Shown: positions 8,138 through 16,109, numbered from the stretch's first letter. The stretch: 32,399 bases of DNA from Lachnospiraceae bacterium (GCA_017416465.1 JAFQCK010000127.1:1-32399); one strand, 5' to 3'. The notes: generated by a model from the sequence alone, not told the origin. Numbers and translations are program-made.

Positions 8138-9044
8138 TAATTTATCGAAGGAAGAATGGTTGCGCTATCGTAAATTGGGCATTGGAGGAAGTGATGTTGC
8201 TGCTATTGCAGGCATTAGTAAGTGGCAATCAGAGATAGAATTATGGCTTAATAAGACGAATCAGATTAATGAACCGCCGATAGAGAATGAAGCAATGCAA
8301 TGGGGAACTATCATGGAGCCTATTATTCGTAATCATTTTATAGAGGTTACTGGAAAGCCTGTTGTAGAAGTAAAGGCAATATTACAACATCCTGAATATC
8401 CGTTTATGCTTGCGGATGTAGATGGCGTTACTGTTGATGATGAGGGCAATCCAGCGATTCTTGAAATTAAGATAGCTAGCGAATTTAAACGTTCTGAGTG
8501 GGATGAAGGAGTACCTACTTATTATCAGACTCAAGTACAGCATTATCTTTGTGTGACAGGTATTCAAAAGGCTTATGTTGCTGTACTCATTGGAGGTAAT
8601 TCTTTCAGAATATTGGAAGTAGAAGCTGATACAGAACTACAAGCTATGTTAATAGCATTAGAGCAGAATTTTTGGAATAAGGTTCAGAATATGATTCGCC
8701 CTGATATGGATGGTTCTGATGCTGCTAAGGAACTACTGGATAAGCTTTATCATGGTGGTATTGCTGATGAAATAATATTGCCGGAAGATGCTATTGAGTA
8801 CATAGACCTTTATATTGAAGCATGTGCTGAAGAAGATAACGCAAAAGCTAAAAAACAGGAGGCTAGTAATCATTTGAAGGAGTTCATGAAGAATTATGAT
8901 AAAGCCAGTTGCATAGGTCATACGGTATCATGGAAAGCAATCAATTCAGAACGATTAGACACCAAGGCGCTTAAAGAACAGGAACCGGAGTTATATCAGA
9001 AGTATTTGAAAGTAACAACATCACGCAGATTTACAGTGAAATAG
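8109..9044 (+). CDS. YqaJ/lambda-exonuclease-like viral recombinase
   Basis: 311-aa YqaJ-family exonuclease, the phage-type enzyme that resects double-stranded DNA ends for single-strand annealing recombination. Signature GIGGSDVAAIAG is at ~25-36 and WGTIMEPIIRNHF follows at ~65-77. The catalytic PD-(D/E)xK core has D103/D105 (ADVDG) and E119-x-K121 (ILEIKIA). ATG 8109 is preferred over upstream starts because AAGGAG lies 10 bp before it and homologues begin near this point. It is followed 13 bp later by a likely annealing protein, the usual exonuclease/annealase pairing. Confidence 0.9.
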   Translation: MKANILVETDNLSKEEWLRYRKLGIGGSDVAAIAGISKWQSEIELWLNKTNQINEPPIENEAMQWGTIMEPIIRNHFIEVTGKPVVEVKAILQHPEYPFMLADVDGVTVDDEGNPAILEIKIASEFKRSEWDEGVPTYYQTQVQHYLCVTGIQKAYVAVLIGGNSFRILEVEADTELQAMLIALEQNFWNKVQNMIRPDMDGSDAAKELLDKLYHGGIADEIILPEDAIEYIDLYIEACAEEDNAKAKKQEASNHLKEFMKNYDKASCIGHTVSWKAINSERLDTKALKEQEPELYQKYLKVTTSRRFTVK

Positions 9045-9057
9045 GAGGATTTTAATT

Positions 9058-9918
9058 ATGAGTAAGCAGATAGATTTAAAGTCATTATTGGAAGCTAAGA
9101 TGGGGAATATAACCCCATCTGTAGATGCACAGAAGAGCATAGAACAAGCGAATTTAGTTGTACCTAAGAATCTTATGTTTGATGCAGAGAGTACAGAATT
9201 TAAACCAGAAACAAAGCCTGTAACAGCTTCGGGAGCAAGAGGATTGACAGTTGAAGAGGCGAAGTCATTTGACGATGAAATGAATCGCTTCATTGATACT
9301 GTACTCATTTCAGGTATTGATTATGGTATTATCCCTCATTGCAACAAACCAAGTTTGTTAAAGTCTGGGGCTGAAAAGATACTGAATTACATGGGCTTAA
9401 TTGCTCGAACAGAGATAGTGAATCGTGTTGAAGATTACAATATCGGCTTCTTTTCCTATGAAGCTAAGGTGTATCTGATTGATTATAACGGCGTTGTTAA
9501 AGGAGAAGGTGTTGGTATTACTAATACACGAGAAGGTAAATATGCCAAAAGTAATGGCTATAGTGTACAGAATGTTGTGCTGAAAATGGCAAAGAAAAGA
9601 GCTCTTGTGGATGCCGTACTCAATGTTGGTAATCTATCAGCTAGATTTACGCAGGATATAGAAGATATGAGTATTGAGTCTGACAATACAGGCGGTAAAA
9701 ATCCTGATGAGTTAAAGCAAAAAGAAAAATCAAAAGCTGACCGTCCTGCATCAAAGAAACAATTGCAGTATTTAGAGCAGCTGATGCAACAGCATGGTAA
9801 TACAGCAGAAACCATGAATAAGTATGTGAAACAGGCATATGGCGTTGAAGATTATACAAAAATATCAGGTGTACAGGCTTCTGAACTGATTGAGAAGTAC
9901 AAGTCATTAGAGCAGTAA
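9058..9918 (+). CDS. Probable recombination/annealing protein beside YqaJ
   Basis: 286 aa, with ribosome site AGGAGG 10 bp upstream. The central region holds a conserved-looking phage/plasmid signature: KPSLLKSGAEKIL, then GEGVGITNTREGKY, then VLKMAKKRALVDAVLNVG and FTQDIED. The C-terminal PASKKQLQYLEQLMQQHG segment resembles short C-terminal domains found on some phage annealing proteins. It is not a clear RecT, Erf or Sak4. Position directly after the YqaJ exonuclease is the main reason to propose a single-strand annealing role. It is the last gene of the run that starts at 5082. Confidence 0.7.
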   Translation: MSKQIDLKSLLEAKMGNITPSVDAQKSIEQANLVVPKNLMFDAESTEFKPETKPVTASGARGLTVEEAKSFDDEMNRFIDTVLISGIDYGIIPHCNKPSLLKSGAEKILNYMGLIARTEIVNRVEDYNIGFFSYEAKVYLIDYNGVVKGEGVGITNTREGKYAKSNGYSVQNVVLKMAKKRALVDAVLNVGNLSARFTQDIEDMSIESDNTGGKNPDELKQKEKSKADRPASKKQLQYLEQLMQQHGNTAETMNKYVKQAYGVEDYTKISGVQASELIEKYKSLEQ

Positions 9919-10005
9919 TTATAAAAACTGTCTACATCATTCTTAGGGATTTACACTATGCTCTCTCTGATTTTGCTGTAAGTCAAATAAATATATAACC
10001 ATTGT

Positions 10006-10058
10006 GTACAGGGGGAATTTGTTAATTTATATTACATTTTAGCAATTTCACCTTGTAC
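10006..10058. promoter_or_regulatory. Imperfect inverted repeat before an XRE gene
   Basis: GTACAGGGGGAA (10006-10017) and TTCACCTTGTAC (10047-10058) are inverted copies matching at 10 of 12 positions. They sit in the 243-bp gap before the XRE gene, beside AT-rich TATATTATATTTT sequence that could hold a promoter. The arrangement suits an operator for the adjacent HTH protein. Nothing else was seen in 9919-10161. Confidence 0.4.
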
Positions 10059-10161
10059 GCAGGTATATTATATTTTAGGACATATGCTGAAAACAAAATT
10101 TGTAGTCGGGAAAGGAAGAATATTTCACTTTCTATACTATTGTCTACAGAAGGAGGTTACT

Positions 10162-10647
10162 ATGGAGAACGTTAATTCAATTATTGCAGAGAACTTAAAG
10201 AATATCAGAGTAAGTAAAGGATGGTCGCAGTCATTTGTAGCTGGCCAGTTAGGAATCACACAGAGAACTCTATCAAGAGCTGAATGTGGCTGTGGTGTAT
10301 CAAATCGTACATTGAAGATGTTATGTGGACTATATCAGGTTCCAATGGCTTCTTTATATAATGAATATGAACAGGAAGTACCTGGAGGGACACAGGTTGT
10401 TCCAAATGATGTTGCTATTGGGATTCTTATTAGAAATTCTTTTATTCAGGACTTGGAGCAGGAAGTCGTATTAAGGTACACAGATGTTATTCAGAAAGAA
10501 GCTTTGATGATGAGAGAGGATATTGAGAAGATAATTCCTGAAGCTCTTACATCTAAGAAATCATATTCACTCGCAGATGTTGTTACAGCATGTATGTTAA
10601 CTAATCAAAAGACTTTAGATAATATCAGGCAGTTAGCAATAGCCTAA
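10162..10647 (+). CDS. XRE-family HTH regulator
   Basis: 161 aa. The N-terminal XRE/Cro-type helix-turn-helix spans ~12-60, with the recognition region Q23SFVAGQLGITQRTLSRAE41. The C-terminal ~90 residues are helical with no known domain. ATG 10162 is chosen because AAGGAGG ends 7 bp before it; an upstream in-frame ATG at 10084 has no ribosome site. It converges with the minus-strand repressor through a shared hairpin. Likely regulates the element's recombination or excision genes. Confidence 0.85.
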   Translation: MENVNSIIAENLKNIRVSKGWSQSFVAGQLGITQRTLSRAECGCGVSNRTLKMLCGLYQVPMASLYNEYEQEVPGGTQVVPNDVAIGILIRNSFIQDLEQEVVLRYTDVIQKEALMMREDIEKIIPEALTSKKSYSLADVVTACMLTNQKTLDNIRQLAIA

Positions 10648-10653
10648 ATAATA

Positions 10654-10681
10654 AGAGGACAGTCATTTTGGACTGTCCTCT
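10654..10681. terminator. Bidirectional hairpin terminator
   Basis: Perfect 11-bp stem (AGAGGACAGTC 10654-10664, GACTGTCCTCT 10671-10681) between convergent genes. It is followed on the minus strand by a T-rich TTATTATTT run, and it overlaps the stop codon of the minus-strand gene. Confidence 0.75.
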
Positions 10682-11409
10682 GTGCTTATAAGAGTCATTT
10701 TTGAAACTTCTACAGTTGGTGTTTGGGGTGGAAGAGAAGCTTCGTATTCGCCAGTAGATAATACAGAGGTGTCAAGGTTTGTAGTGTTAAGAAGTTGTTT
10801 GGTTTCTTGATGTTCTAGAGCTTTTATAGAATCATATTCTGCAAAAACTTTTTTCATTCTAGGGATAAAATGTTCTTCGATTTTTTCCGCAAATATATTT
10901 GTATAGGTGTATCTCACCGGTCGAATTTCTAAATTTTTAGAAGTTTTGTTAATGCCAGGCGTTTCATGTATATGGGCAATATCTCTAAGAGATGGCAGCA
11001 AACTGGAAAGTAATTCCTTTAATTCATCCGGTTTGGAGAGCAAAGCACTAAGTAGAGATGCATATACATGGCCGTATTTGGGGTCTGAAAAGATATATGC
11101 AAGATTCTTAATATCCTGTGATTGTAACATTTTAAAAGGTAAAGAAGTAGCTATATTATCGTATTGTCGACTCTCTAGGTTTGTTTCCCCCATAAGGTAT
11201 TCATAAGAGCAGTTAAAGTAGTCTCGATATTTTTTGAGTACGATAGCTGTAGTACTAGGGACTTCGCCTTCTTGGCAATCATTTTCTAGTTTTGATATTG
11301 TACCTGTTGATATGCCTAGTATGTCAGCTAGTTCTTCAGTAGTAATATCGGCTTTTTTTAAAGTATCACGGTCTTTTCTTCGTAAAGCAGAAAATCTATA
11401 GTCTTTCAT
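10663..11409 (-). CDS. XRE-family repressor of the element
   Basis: 248 aa. XRE helix-turn-helix at ~20-60 (TEELADILGISTGTISKLE, residues 24-42). The long C-terminal region contains helical segments (LAYIFSDPKYGHVYASLLSA) and no S24 protease motif, so it is unlikely to self-cleave. The start at 11409 is chosen because AAGGAGA lies just before it; a longer form from 11430 lacks a ribosome site. It is divergent from the small HTH gene at 11568, the classical CI/Cro-like switch layout, and two palindromes lie between them. Confidence 0.85.
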   Translation of the reverse strand: MKDYRFSALRRKDRDTLKKADITTEELADILGISTGTISKLENDCQEGEVPSTTAIVLKKYRDYFNCSYEYLMGETNLESRQYDNIATSLPFKMLQSQDIKNLAYIFSDPKYGHVYASLLSALLSKPDELKELLSSLLPSLRDIAHIHETPGINKTSKNLEIRPVRYTYTNIFAEKIEEHFIPRMKKVFAEYDSIKALEHQETKQLLNTTNLDTSVLSTGEYEASLPPQTPTVEVSKMTLISTEDSPK

Positions 11410-11425
11410 GTTGATTCTCCTTTTC

Positions 11426-11494
11426 TTCAATATAATGAATATATTGAACTAGTTTAGCTCGTTGCACAATAATATTCATAAAAGTGATATTGTG
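11426..11494. promoter_or_regulatory. Paired palindromic operators in a divergent promoter
   Basis: Two inverted repeats lie between the divergent regulators. The first is TTCAATATA (11426-11434) / TATATTGAA (11440-11448); the second is CACAATA (11465-11471) / TATTGTG (11488-11494). Both share an A/T-rich CAATA-type half site. Dimeric repressor binding here would control both directions. Confidence 0.6.
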
Positions 11495-11567
11495 AATGTA
11501 ACATAGTAAGATGGGATTTGTAAAGAAAAGTTTTTCTTTTAAATCTAAATCAAGGAGGTATAAGCCA

Positions 11568-11756
11568 ATGGCTAATACAGAAATCAAAAACTTAATAAAG
11601 AAACATCGTTTATTTCGCTATGAAATAGCAGAAGCGATGGGAATCTCAGAAGGATATTTGTCAACTTTGTTGAGGAAACCTTTAAAAGAAGATATGGAAC
11701 AAAGACTAAAGGAAGCTATTAACGAGGTTTTAAGTAAAGGAGAAAGAGATGAATAA
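11568..11756 (+). CDS. Small Cro-like HTH protein
   Basis: 62 aa, essentially one helix-turn-helix (EIAEAMGISEGYLSTLLRKP, about residues 19-38) plus an acidic helix. ATG 11568 follows AAGGAGG with 9 bp spacing; the upstream in-frame ATG at 11511 has none. Similar small HTH proteins in Tn916-like and phage elements act as antirepressors or replication/excision activators. It overlaps the next gene by 8 bases. Confidence 0.78.
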   Translation: MANTEIKNLIKKHRLFRYEIAEAMGISEGYLSTLLRKPLKEDMEQRLKEAINEVLSKGERDE

Positions 11757-12192
11757 TAAAATTAAGGAAGCAATTAGTGTACTTAAACAGAGGGATATTG
11801 AGATATCAGTATTCGAAACAACATATACGGTTCTTGATAAAAAACAAGGAAATGACAGTTTTTCTTTTGAGGCTGATACAGAGTTACAGGCTTATGAAAT
11901 CATGAGTCAAGTATGGAATGATGTTGGAAGAGCCATAGCTTTTATAGATGAGACAATAATTAAATTATTGGATGAATCTAAAGATGCATCTGTTAATGAG
12001 AAACTCTTGAAGAGGTATGATGATGTACTCATAGAATTAGCGGAGATGCAAGAAGTTATATTAGAGGATTTTAGTTCACTTAGAGTAACGGGATCGTTTA
12101 TTGACCACTTTCTTGAGGATTATAAAAAACAGATTGATAATTTGACATGTATAAGAGAAAACTTTTATGAAAGGTATGTAACTCAGAAATAA
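11749..12192 (+). CDS. Hypothetical helical protein, 147 aa
   Basis: Not recognised. Acidic and strongly helical, with heptad-like leucines (LLKRYDDVLIELAEMQEVIL), no membrane segment and no catalytic motif. It is translationally coupled to the preceding HTH gene (8-base overlap, AAAGGAGAAAGAG before the ATG). It precedes the hairpin-rich spacer and the Rep-like gene, so a role in replication or copy control is possible but unproven. Confidence 0.68.
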   Translation: MNNKIKEAISVLKQRDIEISVFETTYTVLDKKQGNDSFSFEADTELQAYEIMSQVWNDVGRAIAFIDETIIKLLDESKDASVNEKLLKRYDDVLIELAEMQEVILEDFSSLRVTGSFIDHFLEDYKKQIDNLTCIRENFYERYVTQK

Positions 12193-12218
12193 ATTAAGGA
12201 GCATAGTGTGTTATATAA

Positions 12219-12345
12219 GTAGCATTTATGGCTACATGGTGTTCTCTTAATGTTAATGATAACAATAACATTATAGCGTATATATTCATAAAGGGACTTA
12301 TAAAATCATCTGCTGGAAGTGCTCTAAATAGGGTCTTCCAGCAGA
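12219..12345. other. Three consecutive hairpins, candidate replication or transfer origin
   Basis: In the 204-bp gap before the Rep-like gene there are three perfect inverted repeats: GTAGC/GCTAC (12219-12223, 12231-12235), TAATGTTA/TAACATTA (12248-12255, 12266-12273) and TCTGCTGGAAG/CTTCCAGCAGA (12309-12319, 12335-12345). None is followed by a T-tract, so they are not obvious terminators. Rolling-circle origins and oriT sites are hairpins next to their initiator gene, which fits this placement. Confidence 0.5.
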
Positions 12346-12396
12346 ATGAGTACATAAAAGGTATTAGACAAATGAGTACGCAGAAAGGAGTTGAAA

Positions 12397-13860
12397 ATGA
12401 ATAAGAATAGACATGTATTTATGCATACACTAAATATAACAAATCAAATATCTAGAGCAGAGGTTTCGCGTATTTGTAGAGTATTTGGAATACAGGATTA
12501 TTTTGGTGAAGATAATTTAATATACATTTCAGGCACAGGATGCAGAGGTATCAATAACATAAGTATAAAACAAAAACCCAAAATGAAAGATGGAGTACGT
12601 ACAGGTTTTGTGTACTCATTGAATATGGAAATCAATGCATCAAGACTGCTAGGGAGAAGTGAGGTATTGATGTTAGAGGCATCTCGGGTAAATGTAAATG
12701 AGATGTTTGATAAGATAAATGATTACCTAGCTCGCTTATTGCAACTTGATGTGAGAAACAGTCATTGTGAACGATGGACTTTGGTTAGATTAGATTGTGG
12801 CTTTGATTTAAAGATAAGTTTAAAGGCTGAGGAAATTGAAATTATGGTAAGAGCTATGCATCGTTCCCTGAGTCTCTTAAATAAGAATAATTGTGTACTA
12901 CCAGCGTATAAAAGTAACTTATCAGGTAAAGAGAAATATGAGTCGCTAAGATTTGGAAATACGCTGTATACATACAATATTTATAGCAAGGAAAAAGAAA
13001 TTATTAAACATCAAAAAAACGTATCTCAACAAGCTTTAGAAGAAGCCAAAGGTATCATTCGTGTGGAAATGCAGTTAAATAGCGTAGGAGTAAGTAAAAA
13101 AATAGGTTCACCACAAGAATTTGGATTATTAGCGAATGGTGTTATTACTGCTGAACTCATGGACATAGTGAAAAGAGATATGAAGACTTTCTTTGGCACT
13201 GGTAAATATATGACTTTTTCAGATGCTATGAGAGTTATTGCAAAAAGTAAATATACGGAGGAAGAAAAAATGCTTCTAAAAGATATTTATTGCGCTGCTT
13301 ATAAGTATGATTTTCAGCCGTTTGTAAATCAATTGTTAGAAATGTCGAAAGAAATTGGAGAGGATGTGAAGATGATTAAGATGGCTACTAAAAAACAGAT
13401 TAACATATTTGAGAAAATGGGTATTGCCATAGGTGGTTTAAGAGCTGATGAAGTGAATAAGTTATCGGAAGCATCATTAGAAAACATTAACATATATATT
13501 GACCAGATGATGGAATCAAGTACCAAAAAAGGAGTTTTTTCAAAGATAGCGCCGATAGAGGGCGGGAGGCGCTTAAAGTGTCAACCCACACTCCGTGATG
13601 TTAATGGCGTAAGTCATAGATATCAAATTACTGGAGCAACTAGAGAAGTAGTAGAGAAAAAGGTTTTTGATACTATTTGTAAAGTATGTAAGGATAATTT
13701 TCTTAATGCGGATTCAGATGCGAAACAGAGAATTTTATTGCAAACTAAGATTGAGGCAGAAGATTTTATGACTATTGTTGAATGTGAGACCGTTTTAAAA
13801 GCAACAGAGGAATATATTAAAAGATTAGATTCTTGCATTAGAAGGCTAAGTGGCGAGTAG
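12397..13860 (+). CDS. Rep-like protein (phage/plasmid replication initiator, tentative)
   Basis: 487 aa. The N-terminal ~270 residues resemble phage gene II/X or Rep-type rolling-circle initiators: WTLVRLDCGFDL (~125-136), then LRFGNTLYTYNIYSKEKE (~187-204), then GIIRVEMQLN. These would give the strand with an Arg-x-Asp, the YxK and the RxE motifs common in these families. The catalytic tyrosine could not be assigned by eye. The C-terminal ~200 residues contain lysine-rich helices and a small beta segment with no known match. ATG 12397 follows AAAGGAG by 6 bp. Position after a hairpin cluster and before xis/int supports a role in replicating or mobilising the excised circle. Confidence 0.6.
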   Translation: MNKNRHVFMHTLNITNQISRAEVSRICRVFGIQDYFGEDNLIYISGTGCRGINNISIKQKPKMKDGVRTGFVYSLNMEINASRLLGRSEVLMLEASRVNVNEMFDKINDYLARLLQLDVRNSHCERWTLVRLDCGFDLKISLKAEEIEIMVRAMHRSLSLLNKNNCVLPAYKSNLSGKEKYESLRFGNTLYTYNIYSKEKEIIKHQKNVSQQALEEAKGIIRVEMQLNSVGVSKKIGSPQEFGLLANGVITAELMDIVKRDMKTFFGTGKYMTFSDAMRVIAKSKYTEEEKMLLKDIYCAAYKYDFQPFVNQLLEMSKEIGEDVKMIKMATKKQINIFEKMGIAIGGLRADEVNKLSEASLENINIYIDQMMESSTKKGVFSKIAPIEGGRRLKCQPTLRDVNGVSHRYQITGATREVVEKKVFDTICKVCKDNFLNADSDAKQRILLQTKIEAEDFMTIVECETVLKATEEYIKRLDSCIRRLSGE

Positions 13861-13945
13861 ATGAAGAAATATTTAAATAGAAATTCTAGATTTTAATTCA
13901 AGGAAATTGGCAGATTTATAGAGAAGACAAAGGAGGCGGGACTGA

Positions 13946-14260
13946 ATGTTGATAGATAAATATTATTTTATACTGATGTCTTTGAACAACAAGCCTTTTG
14001 GAAGAAATAACTCTACTATAATTGAGGATAGGAAAGTTGTAAAGAAGACAGGATATCGAGCAATAAAAGAAGAATATCCATTATGGCAAAAAAGCTGTTT
14101 GACTGTAGATGAAGCAGCAGTTTATTCAGGAATAGGGAAGGACAAACTTAGAGAATTGACTGATAATGAAGACTGTTCTTTTGTATTATGGAATGGCACA
14201 AAGAGATTGATAAAACGAAGAATGTTGGATGCATATATAGATAGAACGTACTCAATTTAA
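13946..14260 (+). CDS. xis: Excisionase (Tn916 Xis-like)
   Basis: 104 aa. The C-terminal ~60 residues have the MerR/excisionase winged-helix form seen in Tn916-type Xis: CLTVDEAAVYSGIGKDKLRE, then a wing (FVLWNGTKRLIKRRMLDAYI). The first ~40 residues are an extension without a known domain. AAAGGAGGCGGG lies 8 bp before the ATG. Xis binds the element ends and biases integrase toward excision. It is placed 101 bp before the integrase. Confidence 0.85.
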   Translation: MLIDKYYFILMSLNNKPFGRNNSTIIEDRKVVKKTGYRAIKEEYPLWQKSCLTVDEAAVYSGIGKDKLRELTDNEDCSFVLWNGTKRLIKRRMLDAYIDRTYSI

Positions 14261-14282
14261 CATCACTTGTAATTTGCAAAGA

Positions 14283-14345
14283 GTACTTGTGGGAATGGCG
14301 TATGGCTGATACAATTAGTGTTGTCATATCGCCTATCCACAGTAC
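14283..14345. promoter_or_regulatory. Large imperfect inverted repeat between xis and int
   Basis: GTACTTGTGGGAATGGCG/TATG (14283-14304) pairs imperfectly with the CATATCGCCTATCCACAGTAC region (14325-14345) around a ~20-nt loop that itself has ACAA/TTGT ends. The left arm contains TGGCGTA (14296-14302), the reverse complement of the TACGCCA repeats found just after int. It could be an attenuator limiting int expression or an Int-binding site. The int ribosome site (AGGAG, 14351-14355) lies just beyond. Confidence 0.5.
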
Positions 14346-14361
14346 GGAATAGGAGATAAAC

Positions 14362-15591
14362 ATGGCAGAAAGAAGATTAGATAATAAAAGAAAAGTATTA
14401 CGTAAAGGAGAATCCCAAAGAGCAGATGGTACATATGATTACCGCTGGACATCTAGAAATGGTAAAAGACATTCTATCTATGCAAAGACCTTAGATGAGC
14501 TTCGTAGAAAAGAAGAACAGGTTATGCGTGATAAATCTGACGGAATCAAAGTAGAAGCACAGAATGTTACTATCAATGATGTATTTGACTTATGGTGTGA
14601 TTTGAAACGTGGTCTTAAAGACAATACCTTTCAGAATTACAAGTACATGTATACGCAATTTGTGCAGCCTGATTTTGGTAAAAGTCGCATTGCTAAATTG
14701 AAAAAGTCAGATGTGAAGCGTTTTTATAATATGCTTGCTGATGAGAGAAATCTTAAAGTGGCTACGATTGACAATATTCATACAGTTTTGCATCAAGTAT
14801 TGGATATGGCAGTGGATGATAATTATATTCGCCATAATCCATCCAGTAATGTATTAAAAGAGCTTAAGCAATCGCATAATTTTGATACAGAAAAACGTAA
14901 GGCTCTTACAGTAGAAGAACAGAAGTTGTTTCTTACCTTCTTAAAGAACAGCAGGCAGTATAATCATTGGTATCCTATCTTTGCATTGATGCTTGGTTCA
15001 GGTCTACGAGTAGGAGAGGCAACAGGGCTTCGCTGGTGTGATGTTGATTTAGAAGCAAAAGAGATTGATGTAAATCATACGCTGGTATATTACAATCATG
15101 CACAGAACGGTTGCTATTTTGGAATTAATACACCGAAAACAAAATCAGGTAATCGTGTTGTTCCAATGTTAGACCTAGTAAGAGAGGCACTTTTGCAGGA
15201 AAAAGAACGACAGACATTCAATGAATTGGAGTGTAAGGTAACTGTAGATGCATATACGGACTTTATCTTTATCAATAGATTTGGTAATGTACAGCATCAA
15301 GGTACTCTTAACAAGGCATTAAGACGTATTATCAGAGATTGTAATGATGAAGTGTTGGAAAAGAATGAAGATGCCGCAGTGCTGTTACCGAGGTTCAGTT
15401 GTCATAATCTTAGGCATACATTTACCACTAGATTGATTGAAGCAGGAGTAAATCCCAAGGTAGTTCAAGATACTTTAGGACATAAGGATATCTCTACTAC
15501 GCTAGGTATCTATGCATCAGTAACAAATGAATTTAAGAAGTCTGCTTATGACACAATGGTTGTTAATAATAGTGATATATGGGCACTTTAA
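14362..15591 (+). CDS. int: Tyrosine recombinase / integrase (Tn916-like)
   Basis: 409 aa, the normal length for Tn916-like integrases. The N-terminal arm-binding domain (~1-65, with RRLDNKRKVLRKGESQRADG) matches the Tn916 Int style. A core-binding SAM-like domain follows at ~70-165. The catalytic domain has R216 (GSGLRVGEATGLRW), K~245 (TPKTKSGNR), H348-x-x-R351 (CHNLRHTF), H374 (LGHKDISTT) and the nucleophile Y384 (LGIYASVT), so all key residues are intact. It integrates and excises the element through a covalent phosphotyrosine intermediate. Being last before a repeat-rich gap, it marks one element end. Confidence 0.95.
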   Translation: MAERRLDNKRKVLRKGESQRADGTYDYRWTSRNGKRHSIYAKTLDELRRKEEQVMRDKSDGIKVEAQNVTINDVFDLWCDLKRGLKDNTFQNYKYMYTQFVQPDFGKSRIAKLKKSDVKRFYNMLADERNLKVATIDNIHTVLHQVLDMAVDDNYIRHNPSSNVLKELKQSHNFDTEKRKALTVEEQKLFLTFLKNSRQYNHWYPIFALMLGSGLRVGEATGLRWCDVDLEAKEIDVNHTLVYYNHAQNGCYFGINTPKTKSGNRVVPMLDLVREALLQEKERQTFNELECKVTVDAYTDFIFINRFGNVQHQGTLNKALRRIIRDCNDEVLEKNEDAAVLLPRFSCHNLRHTFTTRLIEAGVNPKVVQDTLGHKDISTTLGIYASVTNEFKKSAYDTMVVNNSDIWAL

Positions 15592-15595
15592 CCCA

Positions 15596-15624
15596 TACGC
15601 CAGATTACGCCAAAGTATACGCCA
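15596..15624. repeat. Three direct TACGCCA repeats (candidate Int arm sites)
   Basis: TACGCCA at 15596-15602, 15606-15612 and 15618-15624, spaced 10 and 12 bp, about one helical turn. They start 5 bp after the int stop codon. Tn916-type integrases bind short direct repeats (DR2) at the int end through their N-terminal domain, and this placement matches that. Confidence 0.6.
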
Positions 15625-15637
15625 ACTTATACAAGGT

Positions 15638-15742
15638 TAGCGGAAACTTTTCGCAAGAAGTAATAAACAGGGATTTTGATATATCTGTTGTATCGTAATA
15701 AATAAACAGCAGTAGTAAGCTATCGAATAGGTGTAGCGGAAA
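15638..15742. repeat. Direct repeat TAGCGGAAA
   Basis: Nine-base direct repeat at 15638-15646 and 15734-15742 in the gene-free interval after int. It may be part of the attachment region; chance is not excluded. Confidence 0.3.
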
Positions 15743-15812
15743 TCCCAACAATGAAAAGTTTGGATAAATAAATCCAGCATTTTCAAGGGTTTGCGGGCTT
15801 AATCAAACTGAT

Positions 15813-15835
15813 TTGACAACAAATTGACAACAATT
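15813..15835. repeat. Tandem TTGACAACAA repeat, candidate att core
   Basis: TTGACAACAA occurs at 15813-15822 and 15824-15833, 11 bp apart, and the second copy lies in AATTG-ACAA-CAATT (15822-15835), an inverted repeat shaped like a recombinase core site. No second copy was found near 4100-5080, so the left att site is not identified. The remaining sequence in 15592-16100 shows no coding region I can support. Confidence 0.35.
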
Positions 15836-15908
15836 CGTTCATTTGGGACGAAGAATAATACATGATGATAAGTTGTTGGGAGAATATCCGGCAACTTAGA
15901 TATGACCT

Positions 15909-15957
15909 AAAAGGGTTACTTTTTTGAAAGAAATTTCAGAAAAGTAACCCTTTTTTT
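15909..15957 (+). terminator. Strong rho-independent terminator
   Basis: Perfect 15-bp stem (AAAAGGGTTACTTTT 15909-15923, AAAAGTAACCCTTTT 15940-15954) with a further partly paired loop and a run of T to 15957. It separates the element from the defence genes; its A-rich left side would also allow termination on the minus strand. Confidence 0.88.
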
Positions 15958-16100
15958 GTTATCCCGAATTGCAATCTTTTATTTACTGCAAAAATTCACC
16001 AACGAGCTTTCGCGCATTTGTCGGGACAAATACACTGCTCGCCGGTTTGCGTGAAATTAATAGATATCAAAAAAATGATATTTAAGAATACAAATTATTG

Positions 16101-16109
16101 TGATATAAT
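16101..16109 (+). promoter_or_regulatory. Extended -10 promoter of the defence operon
   Basis: TGATATAAT: a perfect TATAAT at 16104-16109 with the TGn extension at 16101-16102. No good -35 is seen, as expected for an extended -10 promoter. It lies 38 bp before the winged-helix gene start. Confidence 0.65.

Noticed and set aside
10084-10161. N-terminal extension of the XRE protein from ATG 10084
   Set aside because: No ribosome site there; AAGGAGG is placed correctly for ATG 10162 and the extension adds no domain.
12372-12404. Ten-codon ORF overlapping the Rep-like start (possible leader peptide)
   Set aside because: Only a weak AAGGT upstream; too short to support without comparative data.
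15592-16100. tRNA or 3' tRNA fragment as integration target
   Set aside because: No cloverleaf arms or TTCGAATC-like T-loop were found in this interval.
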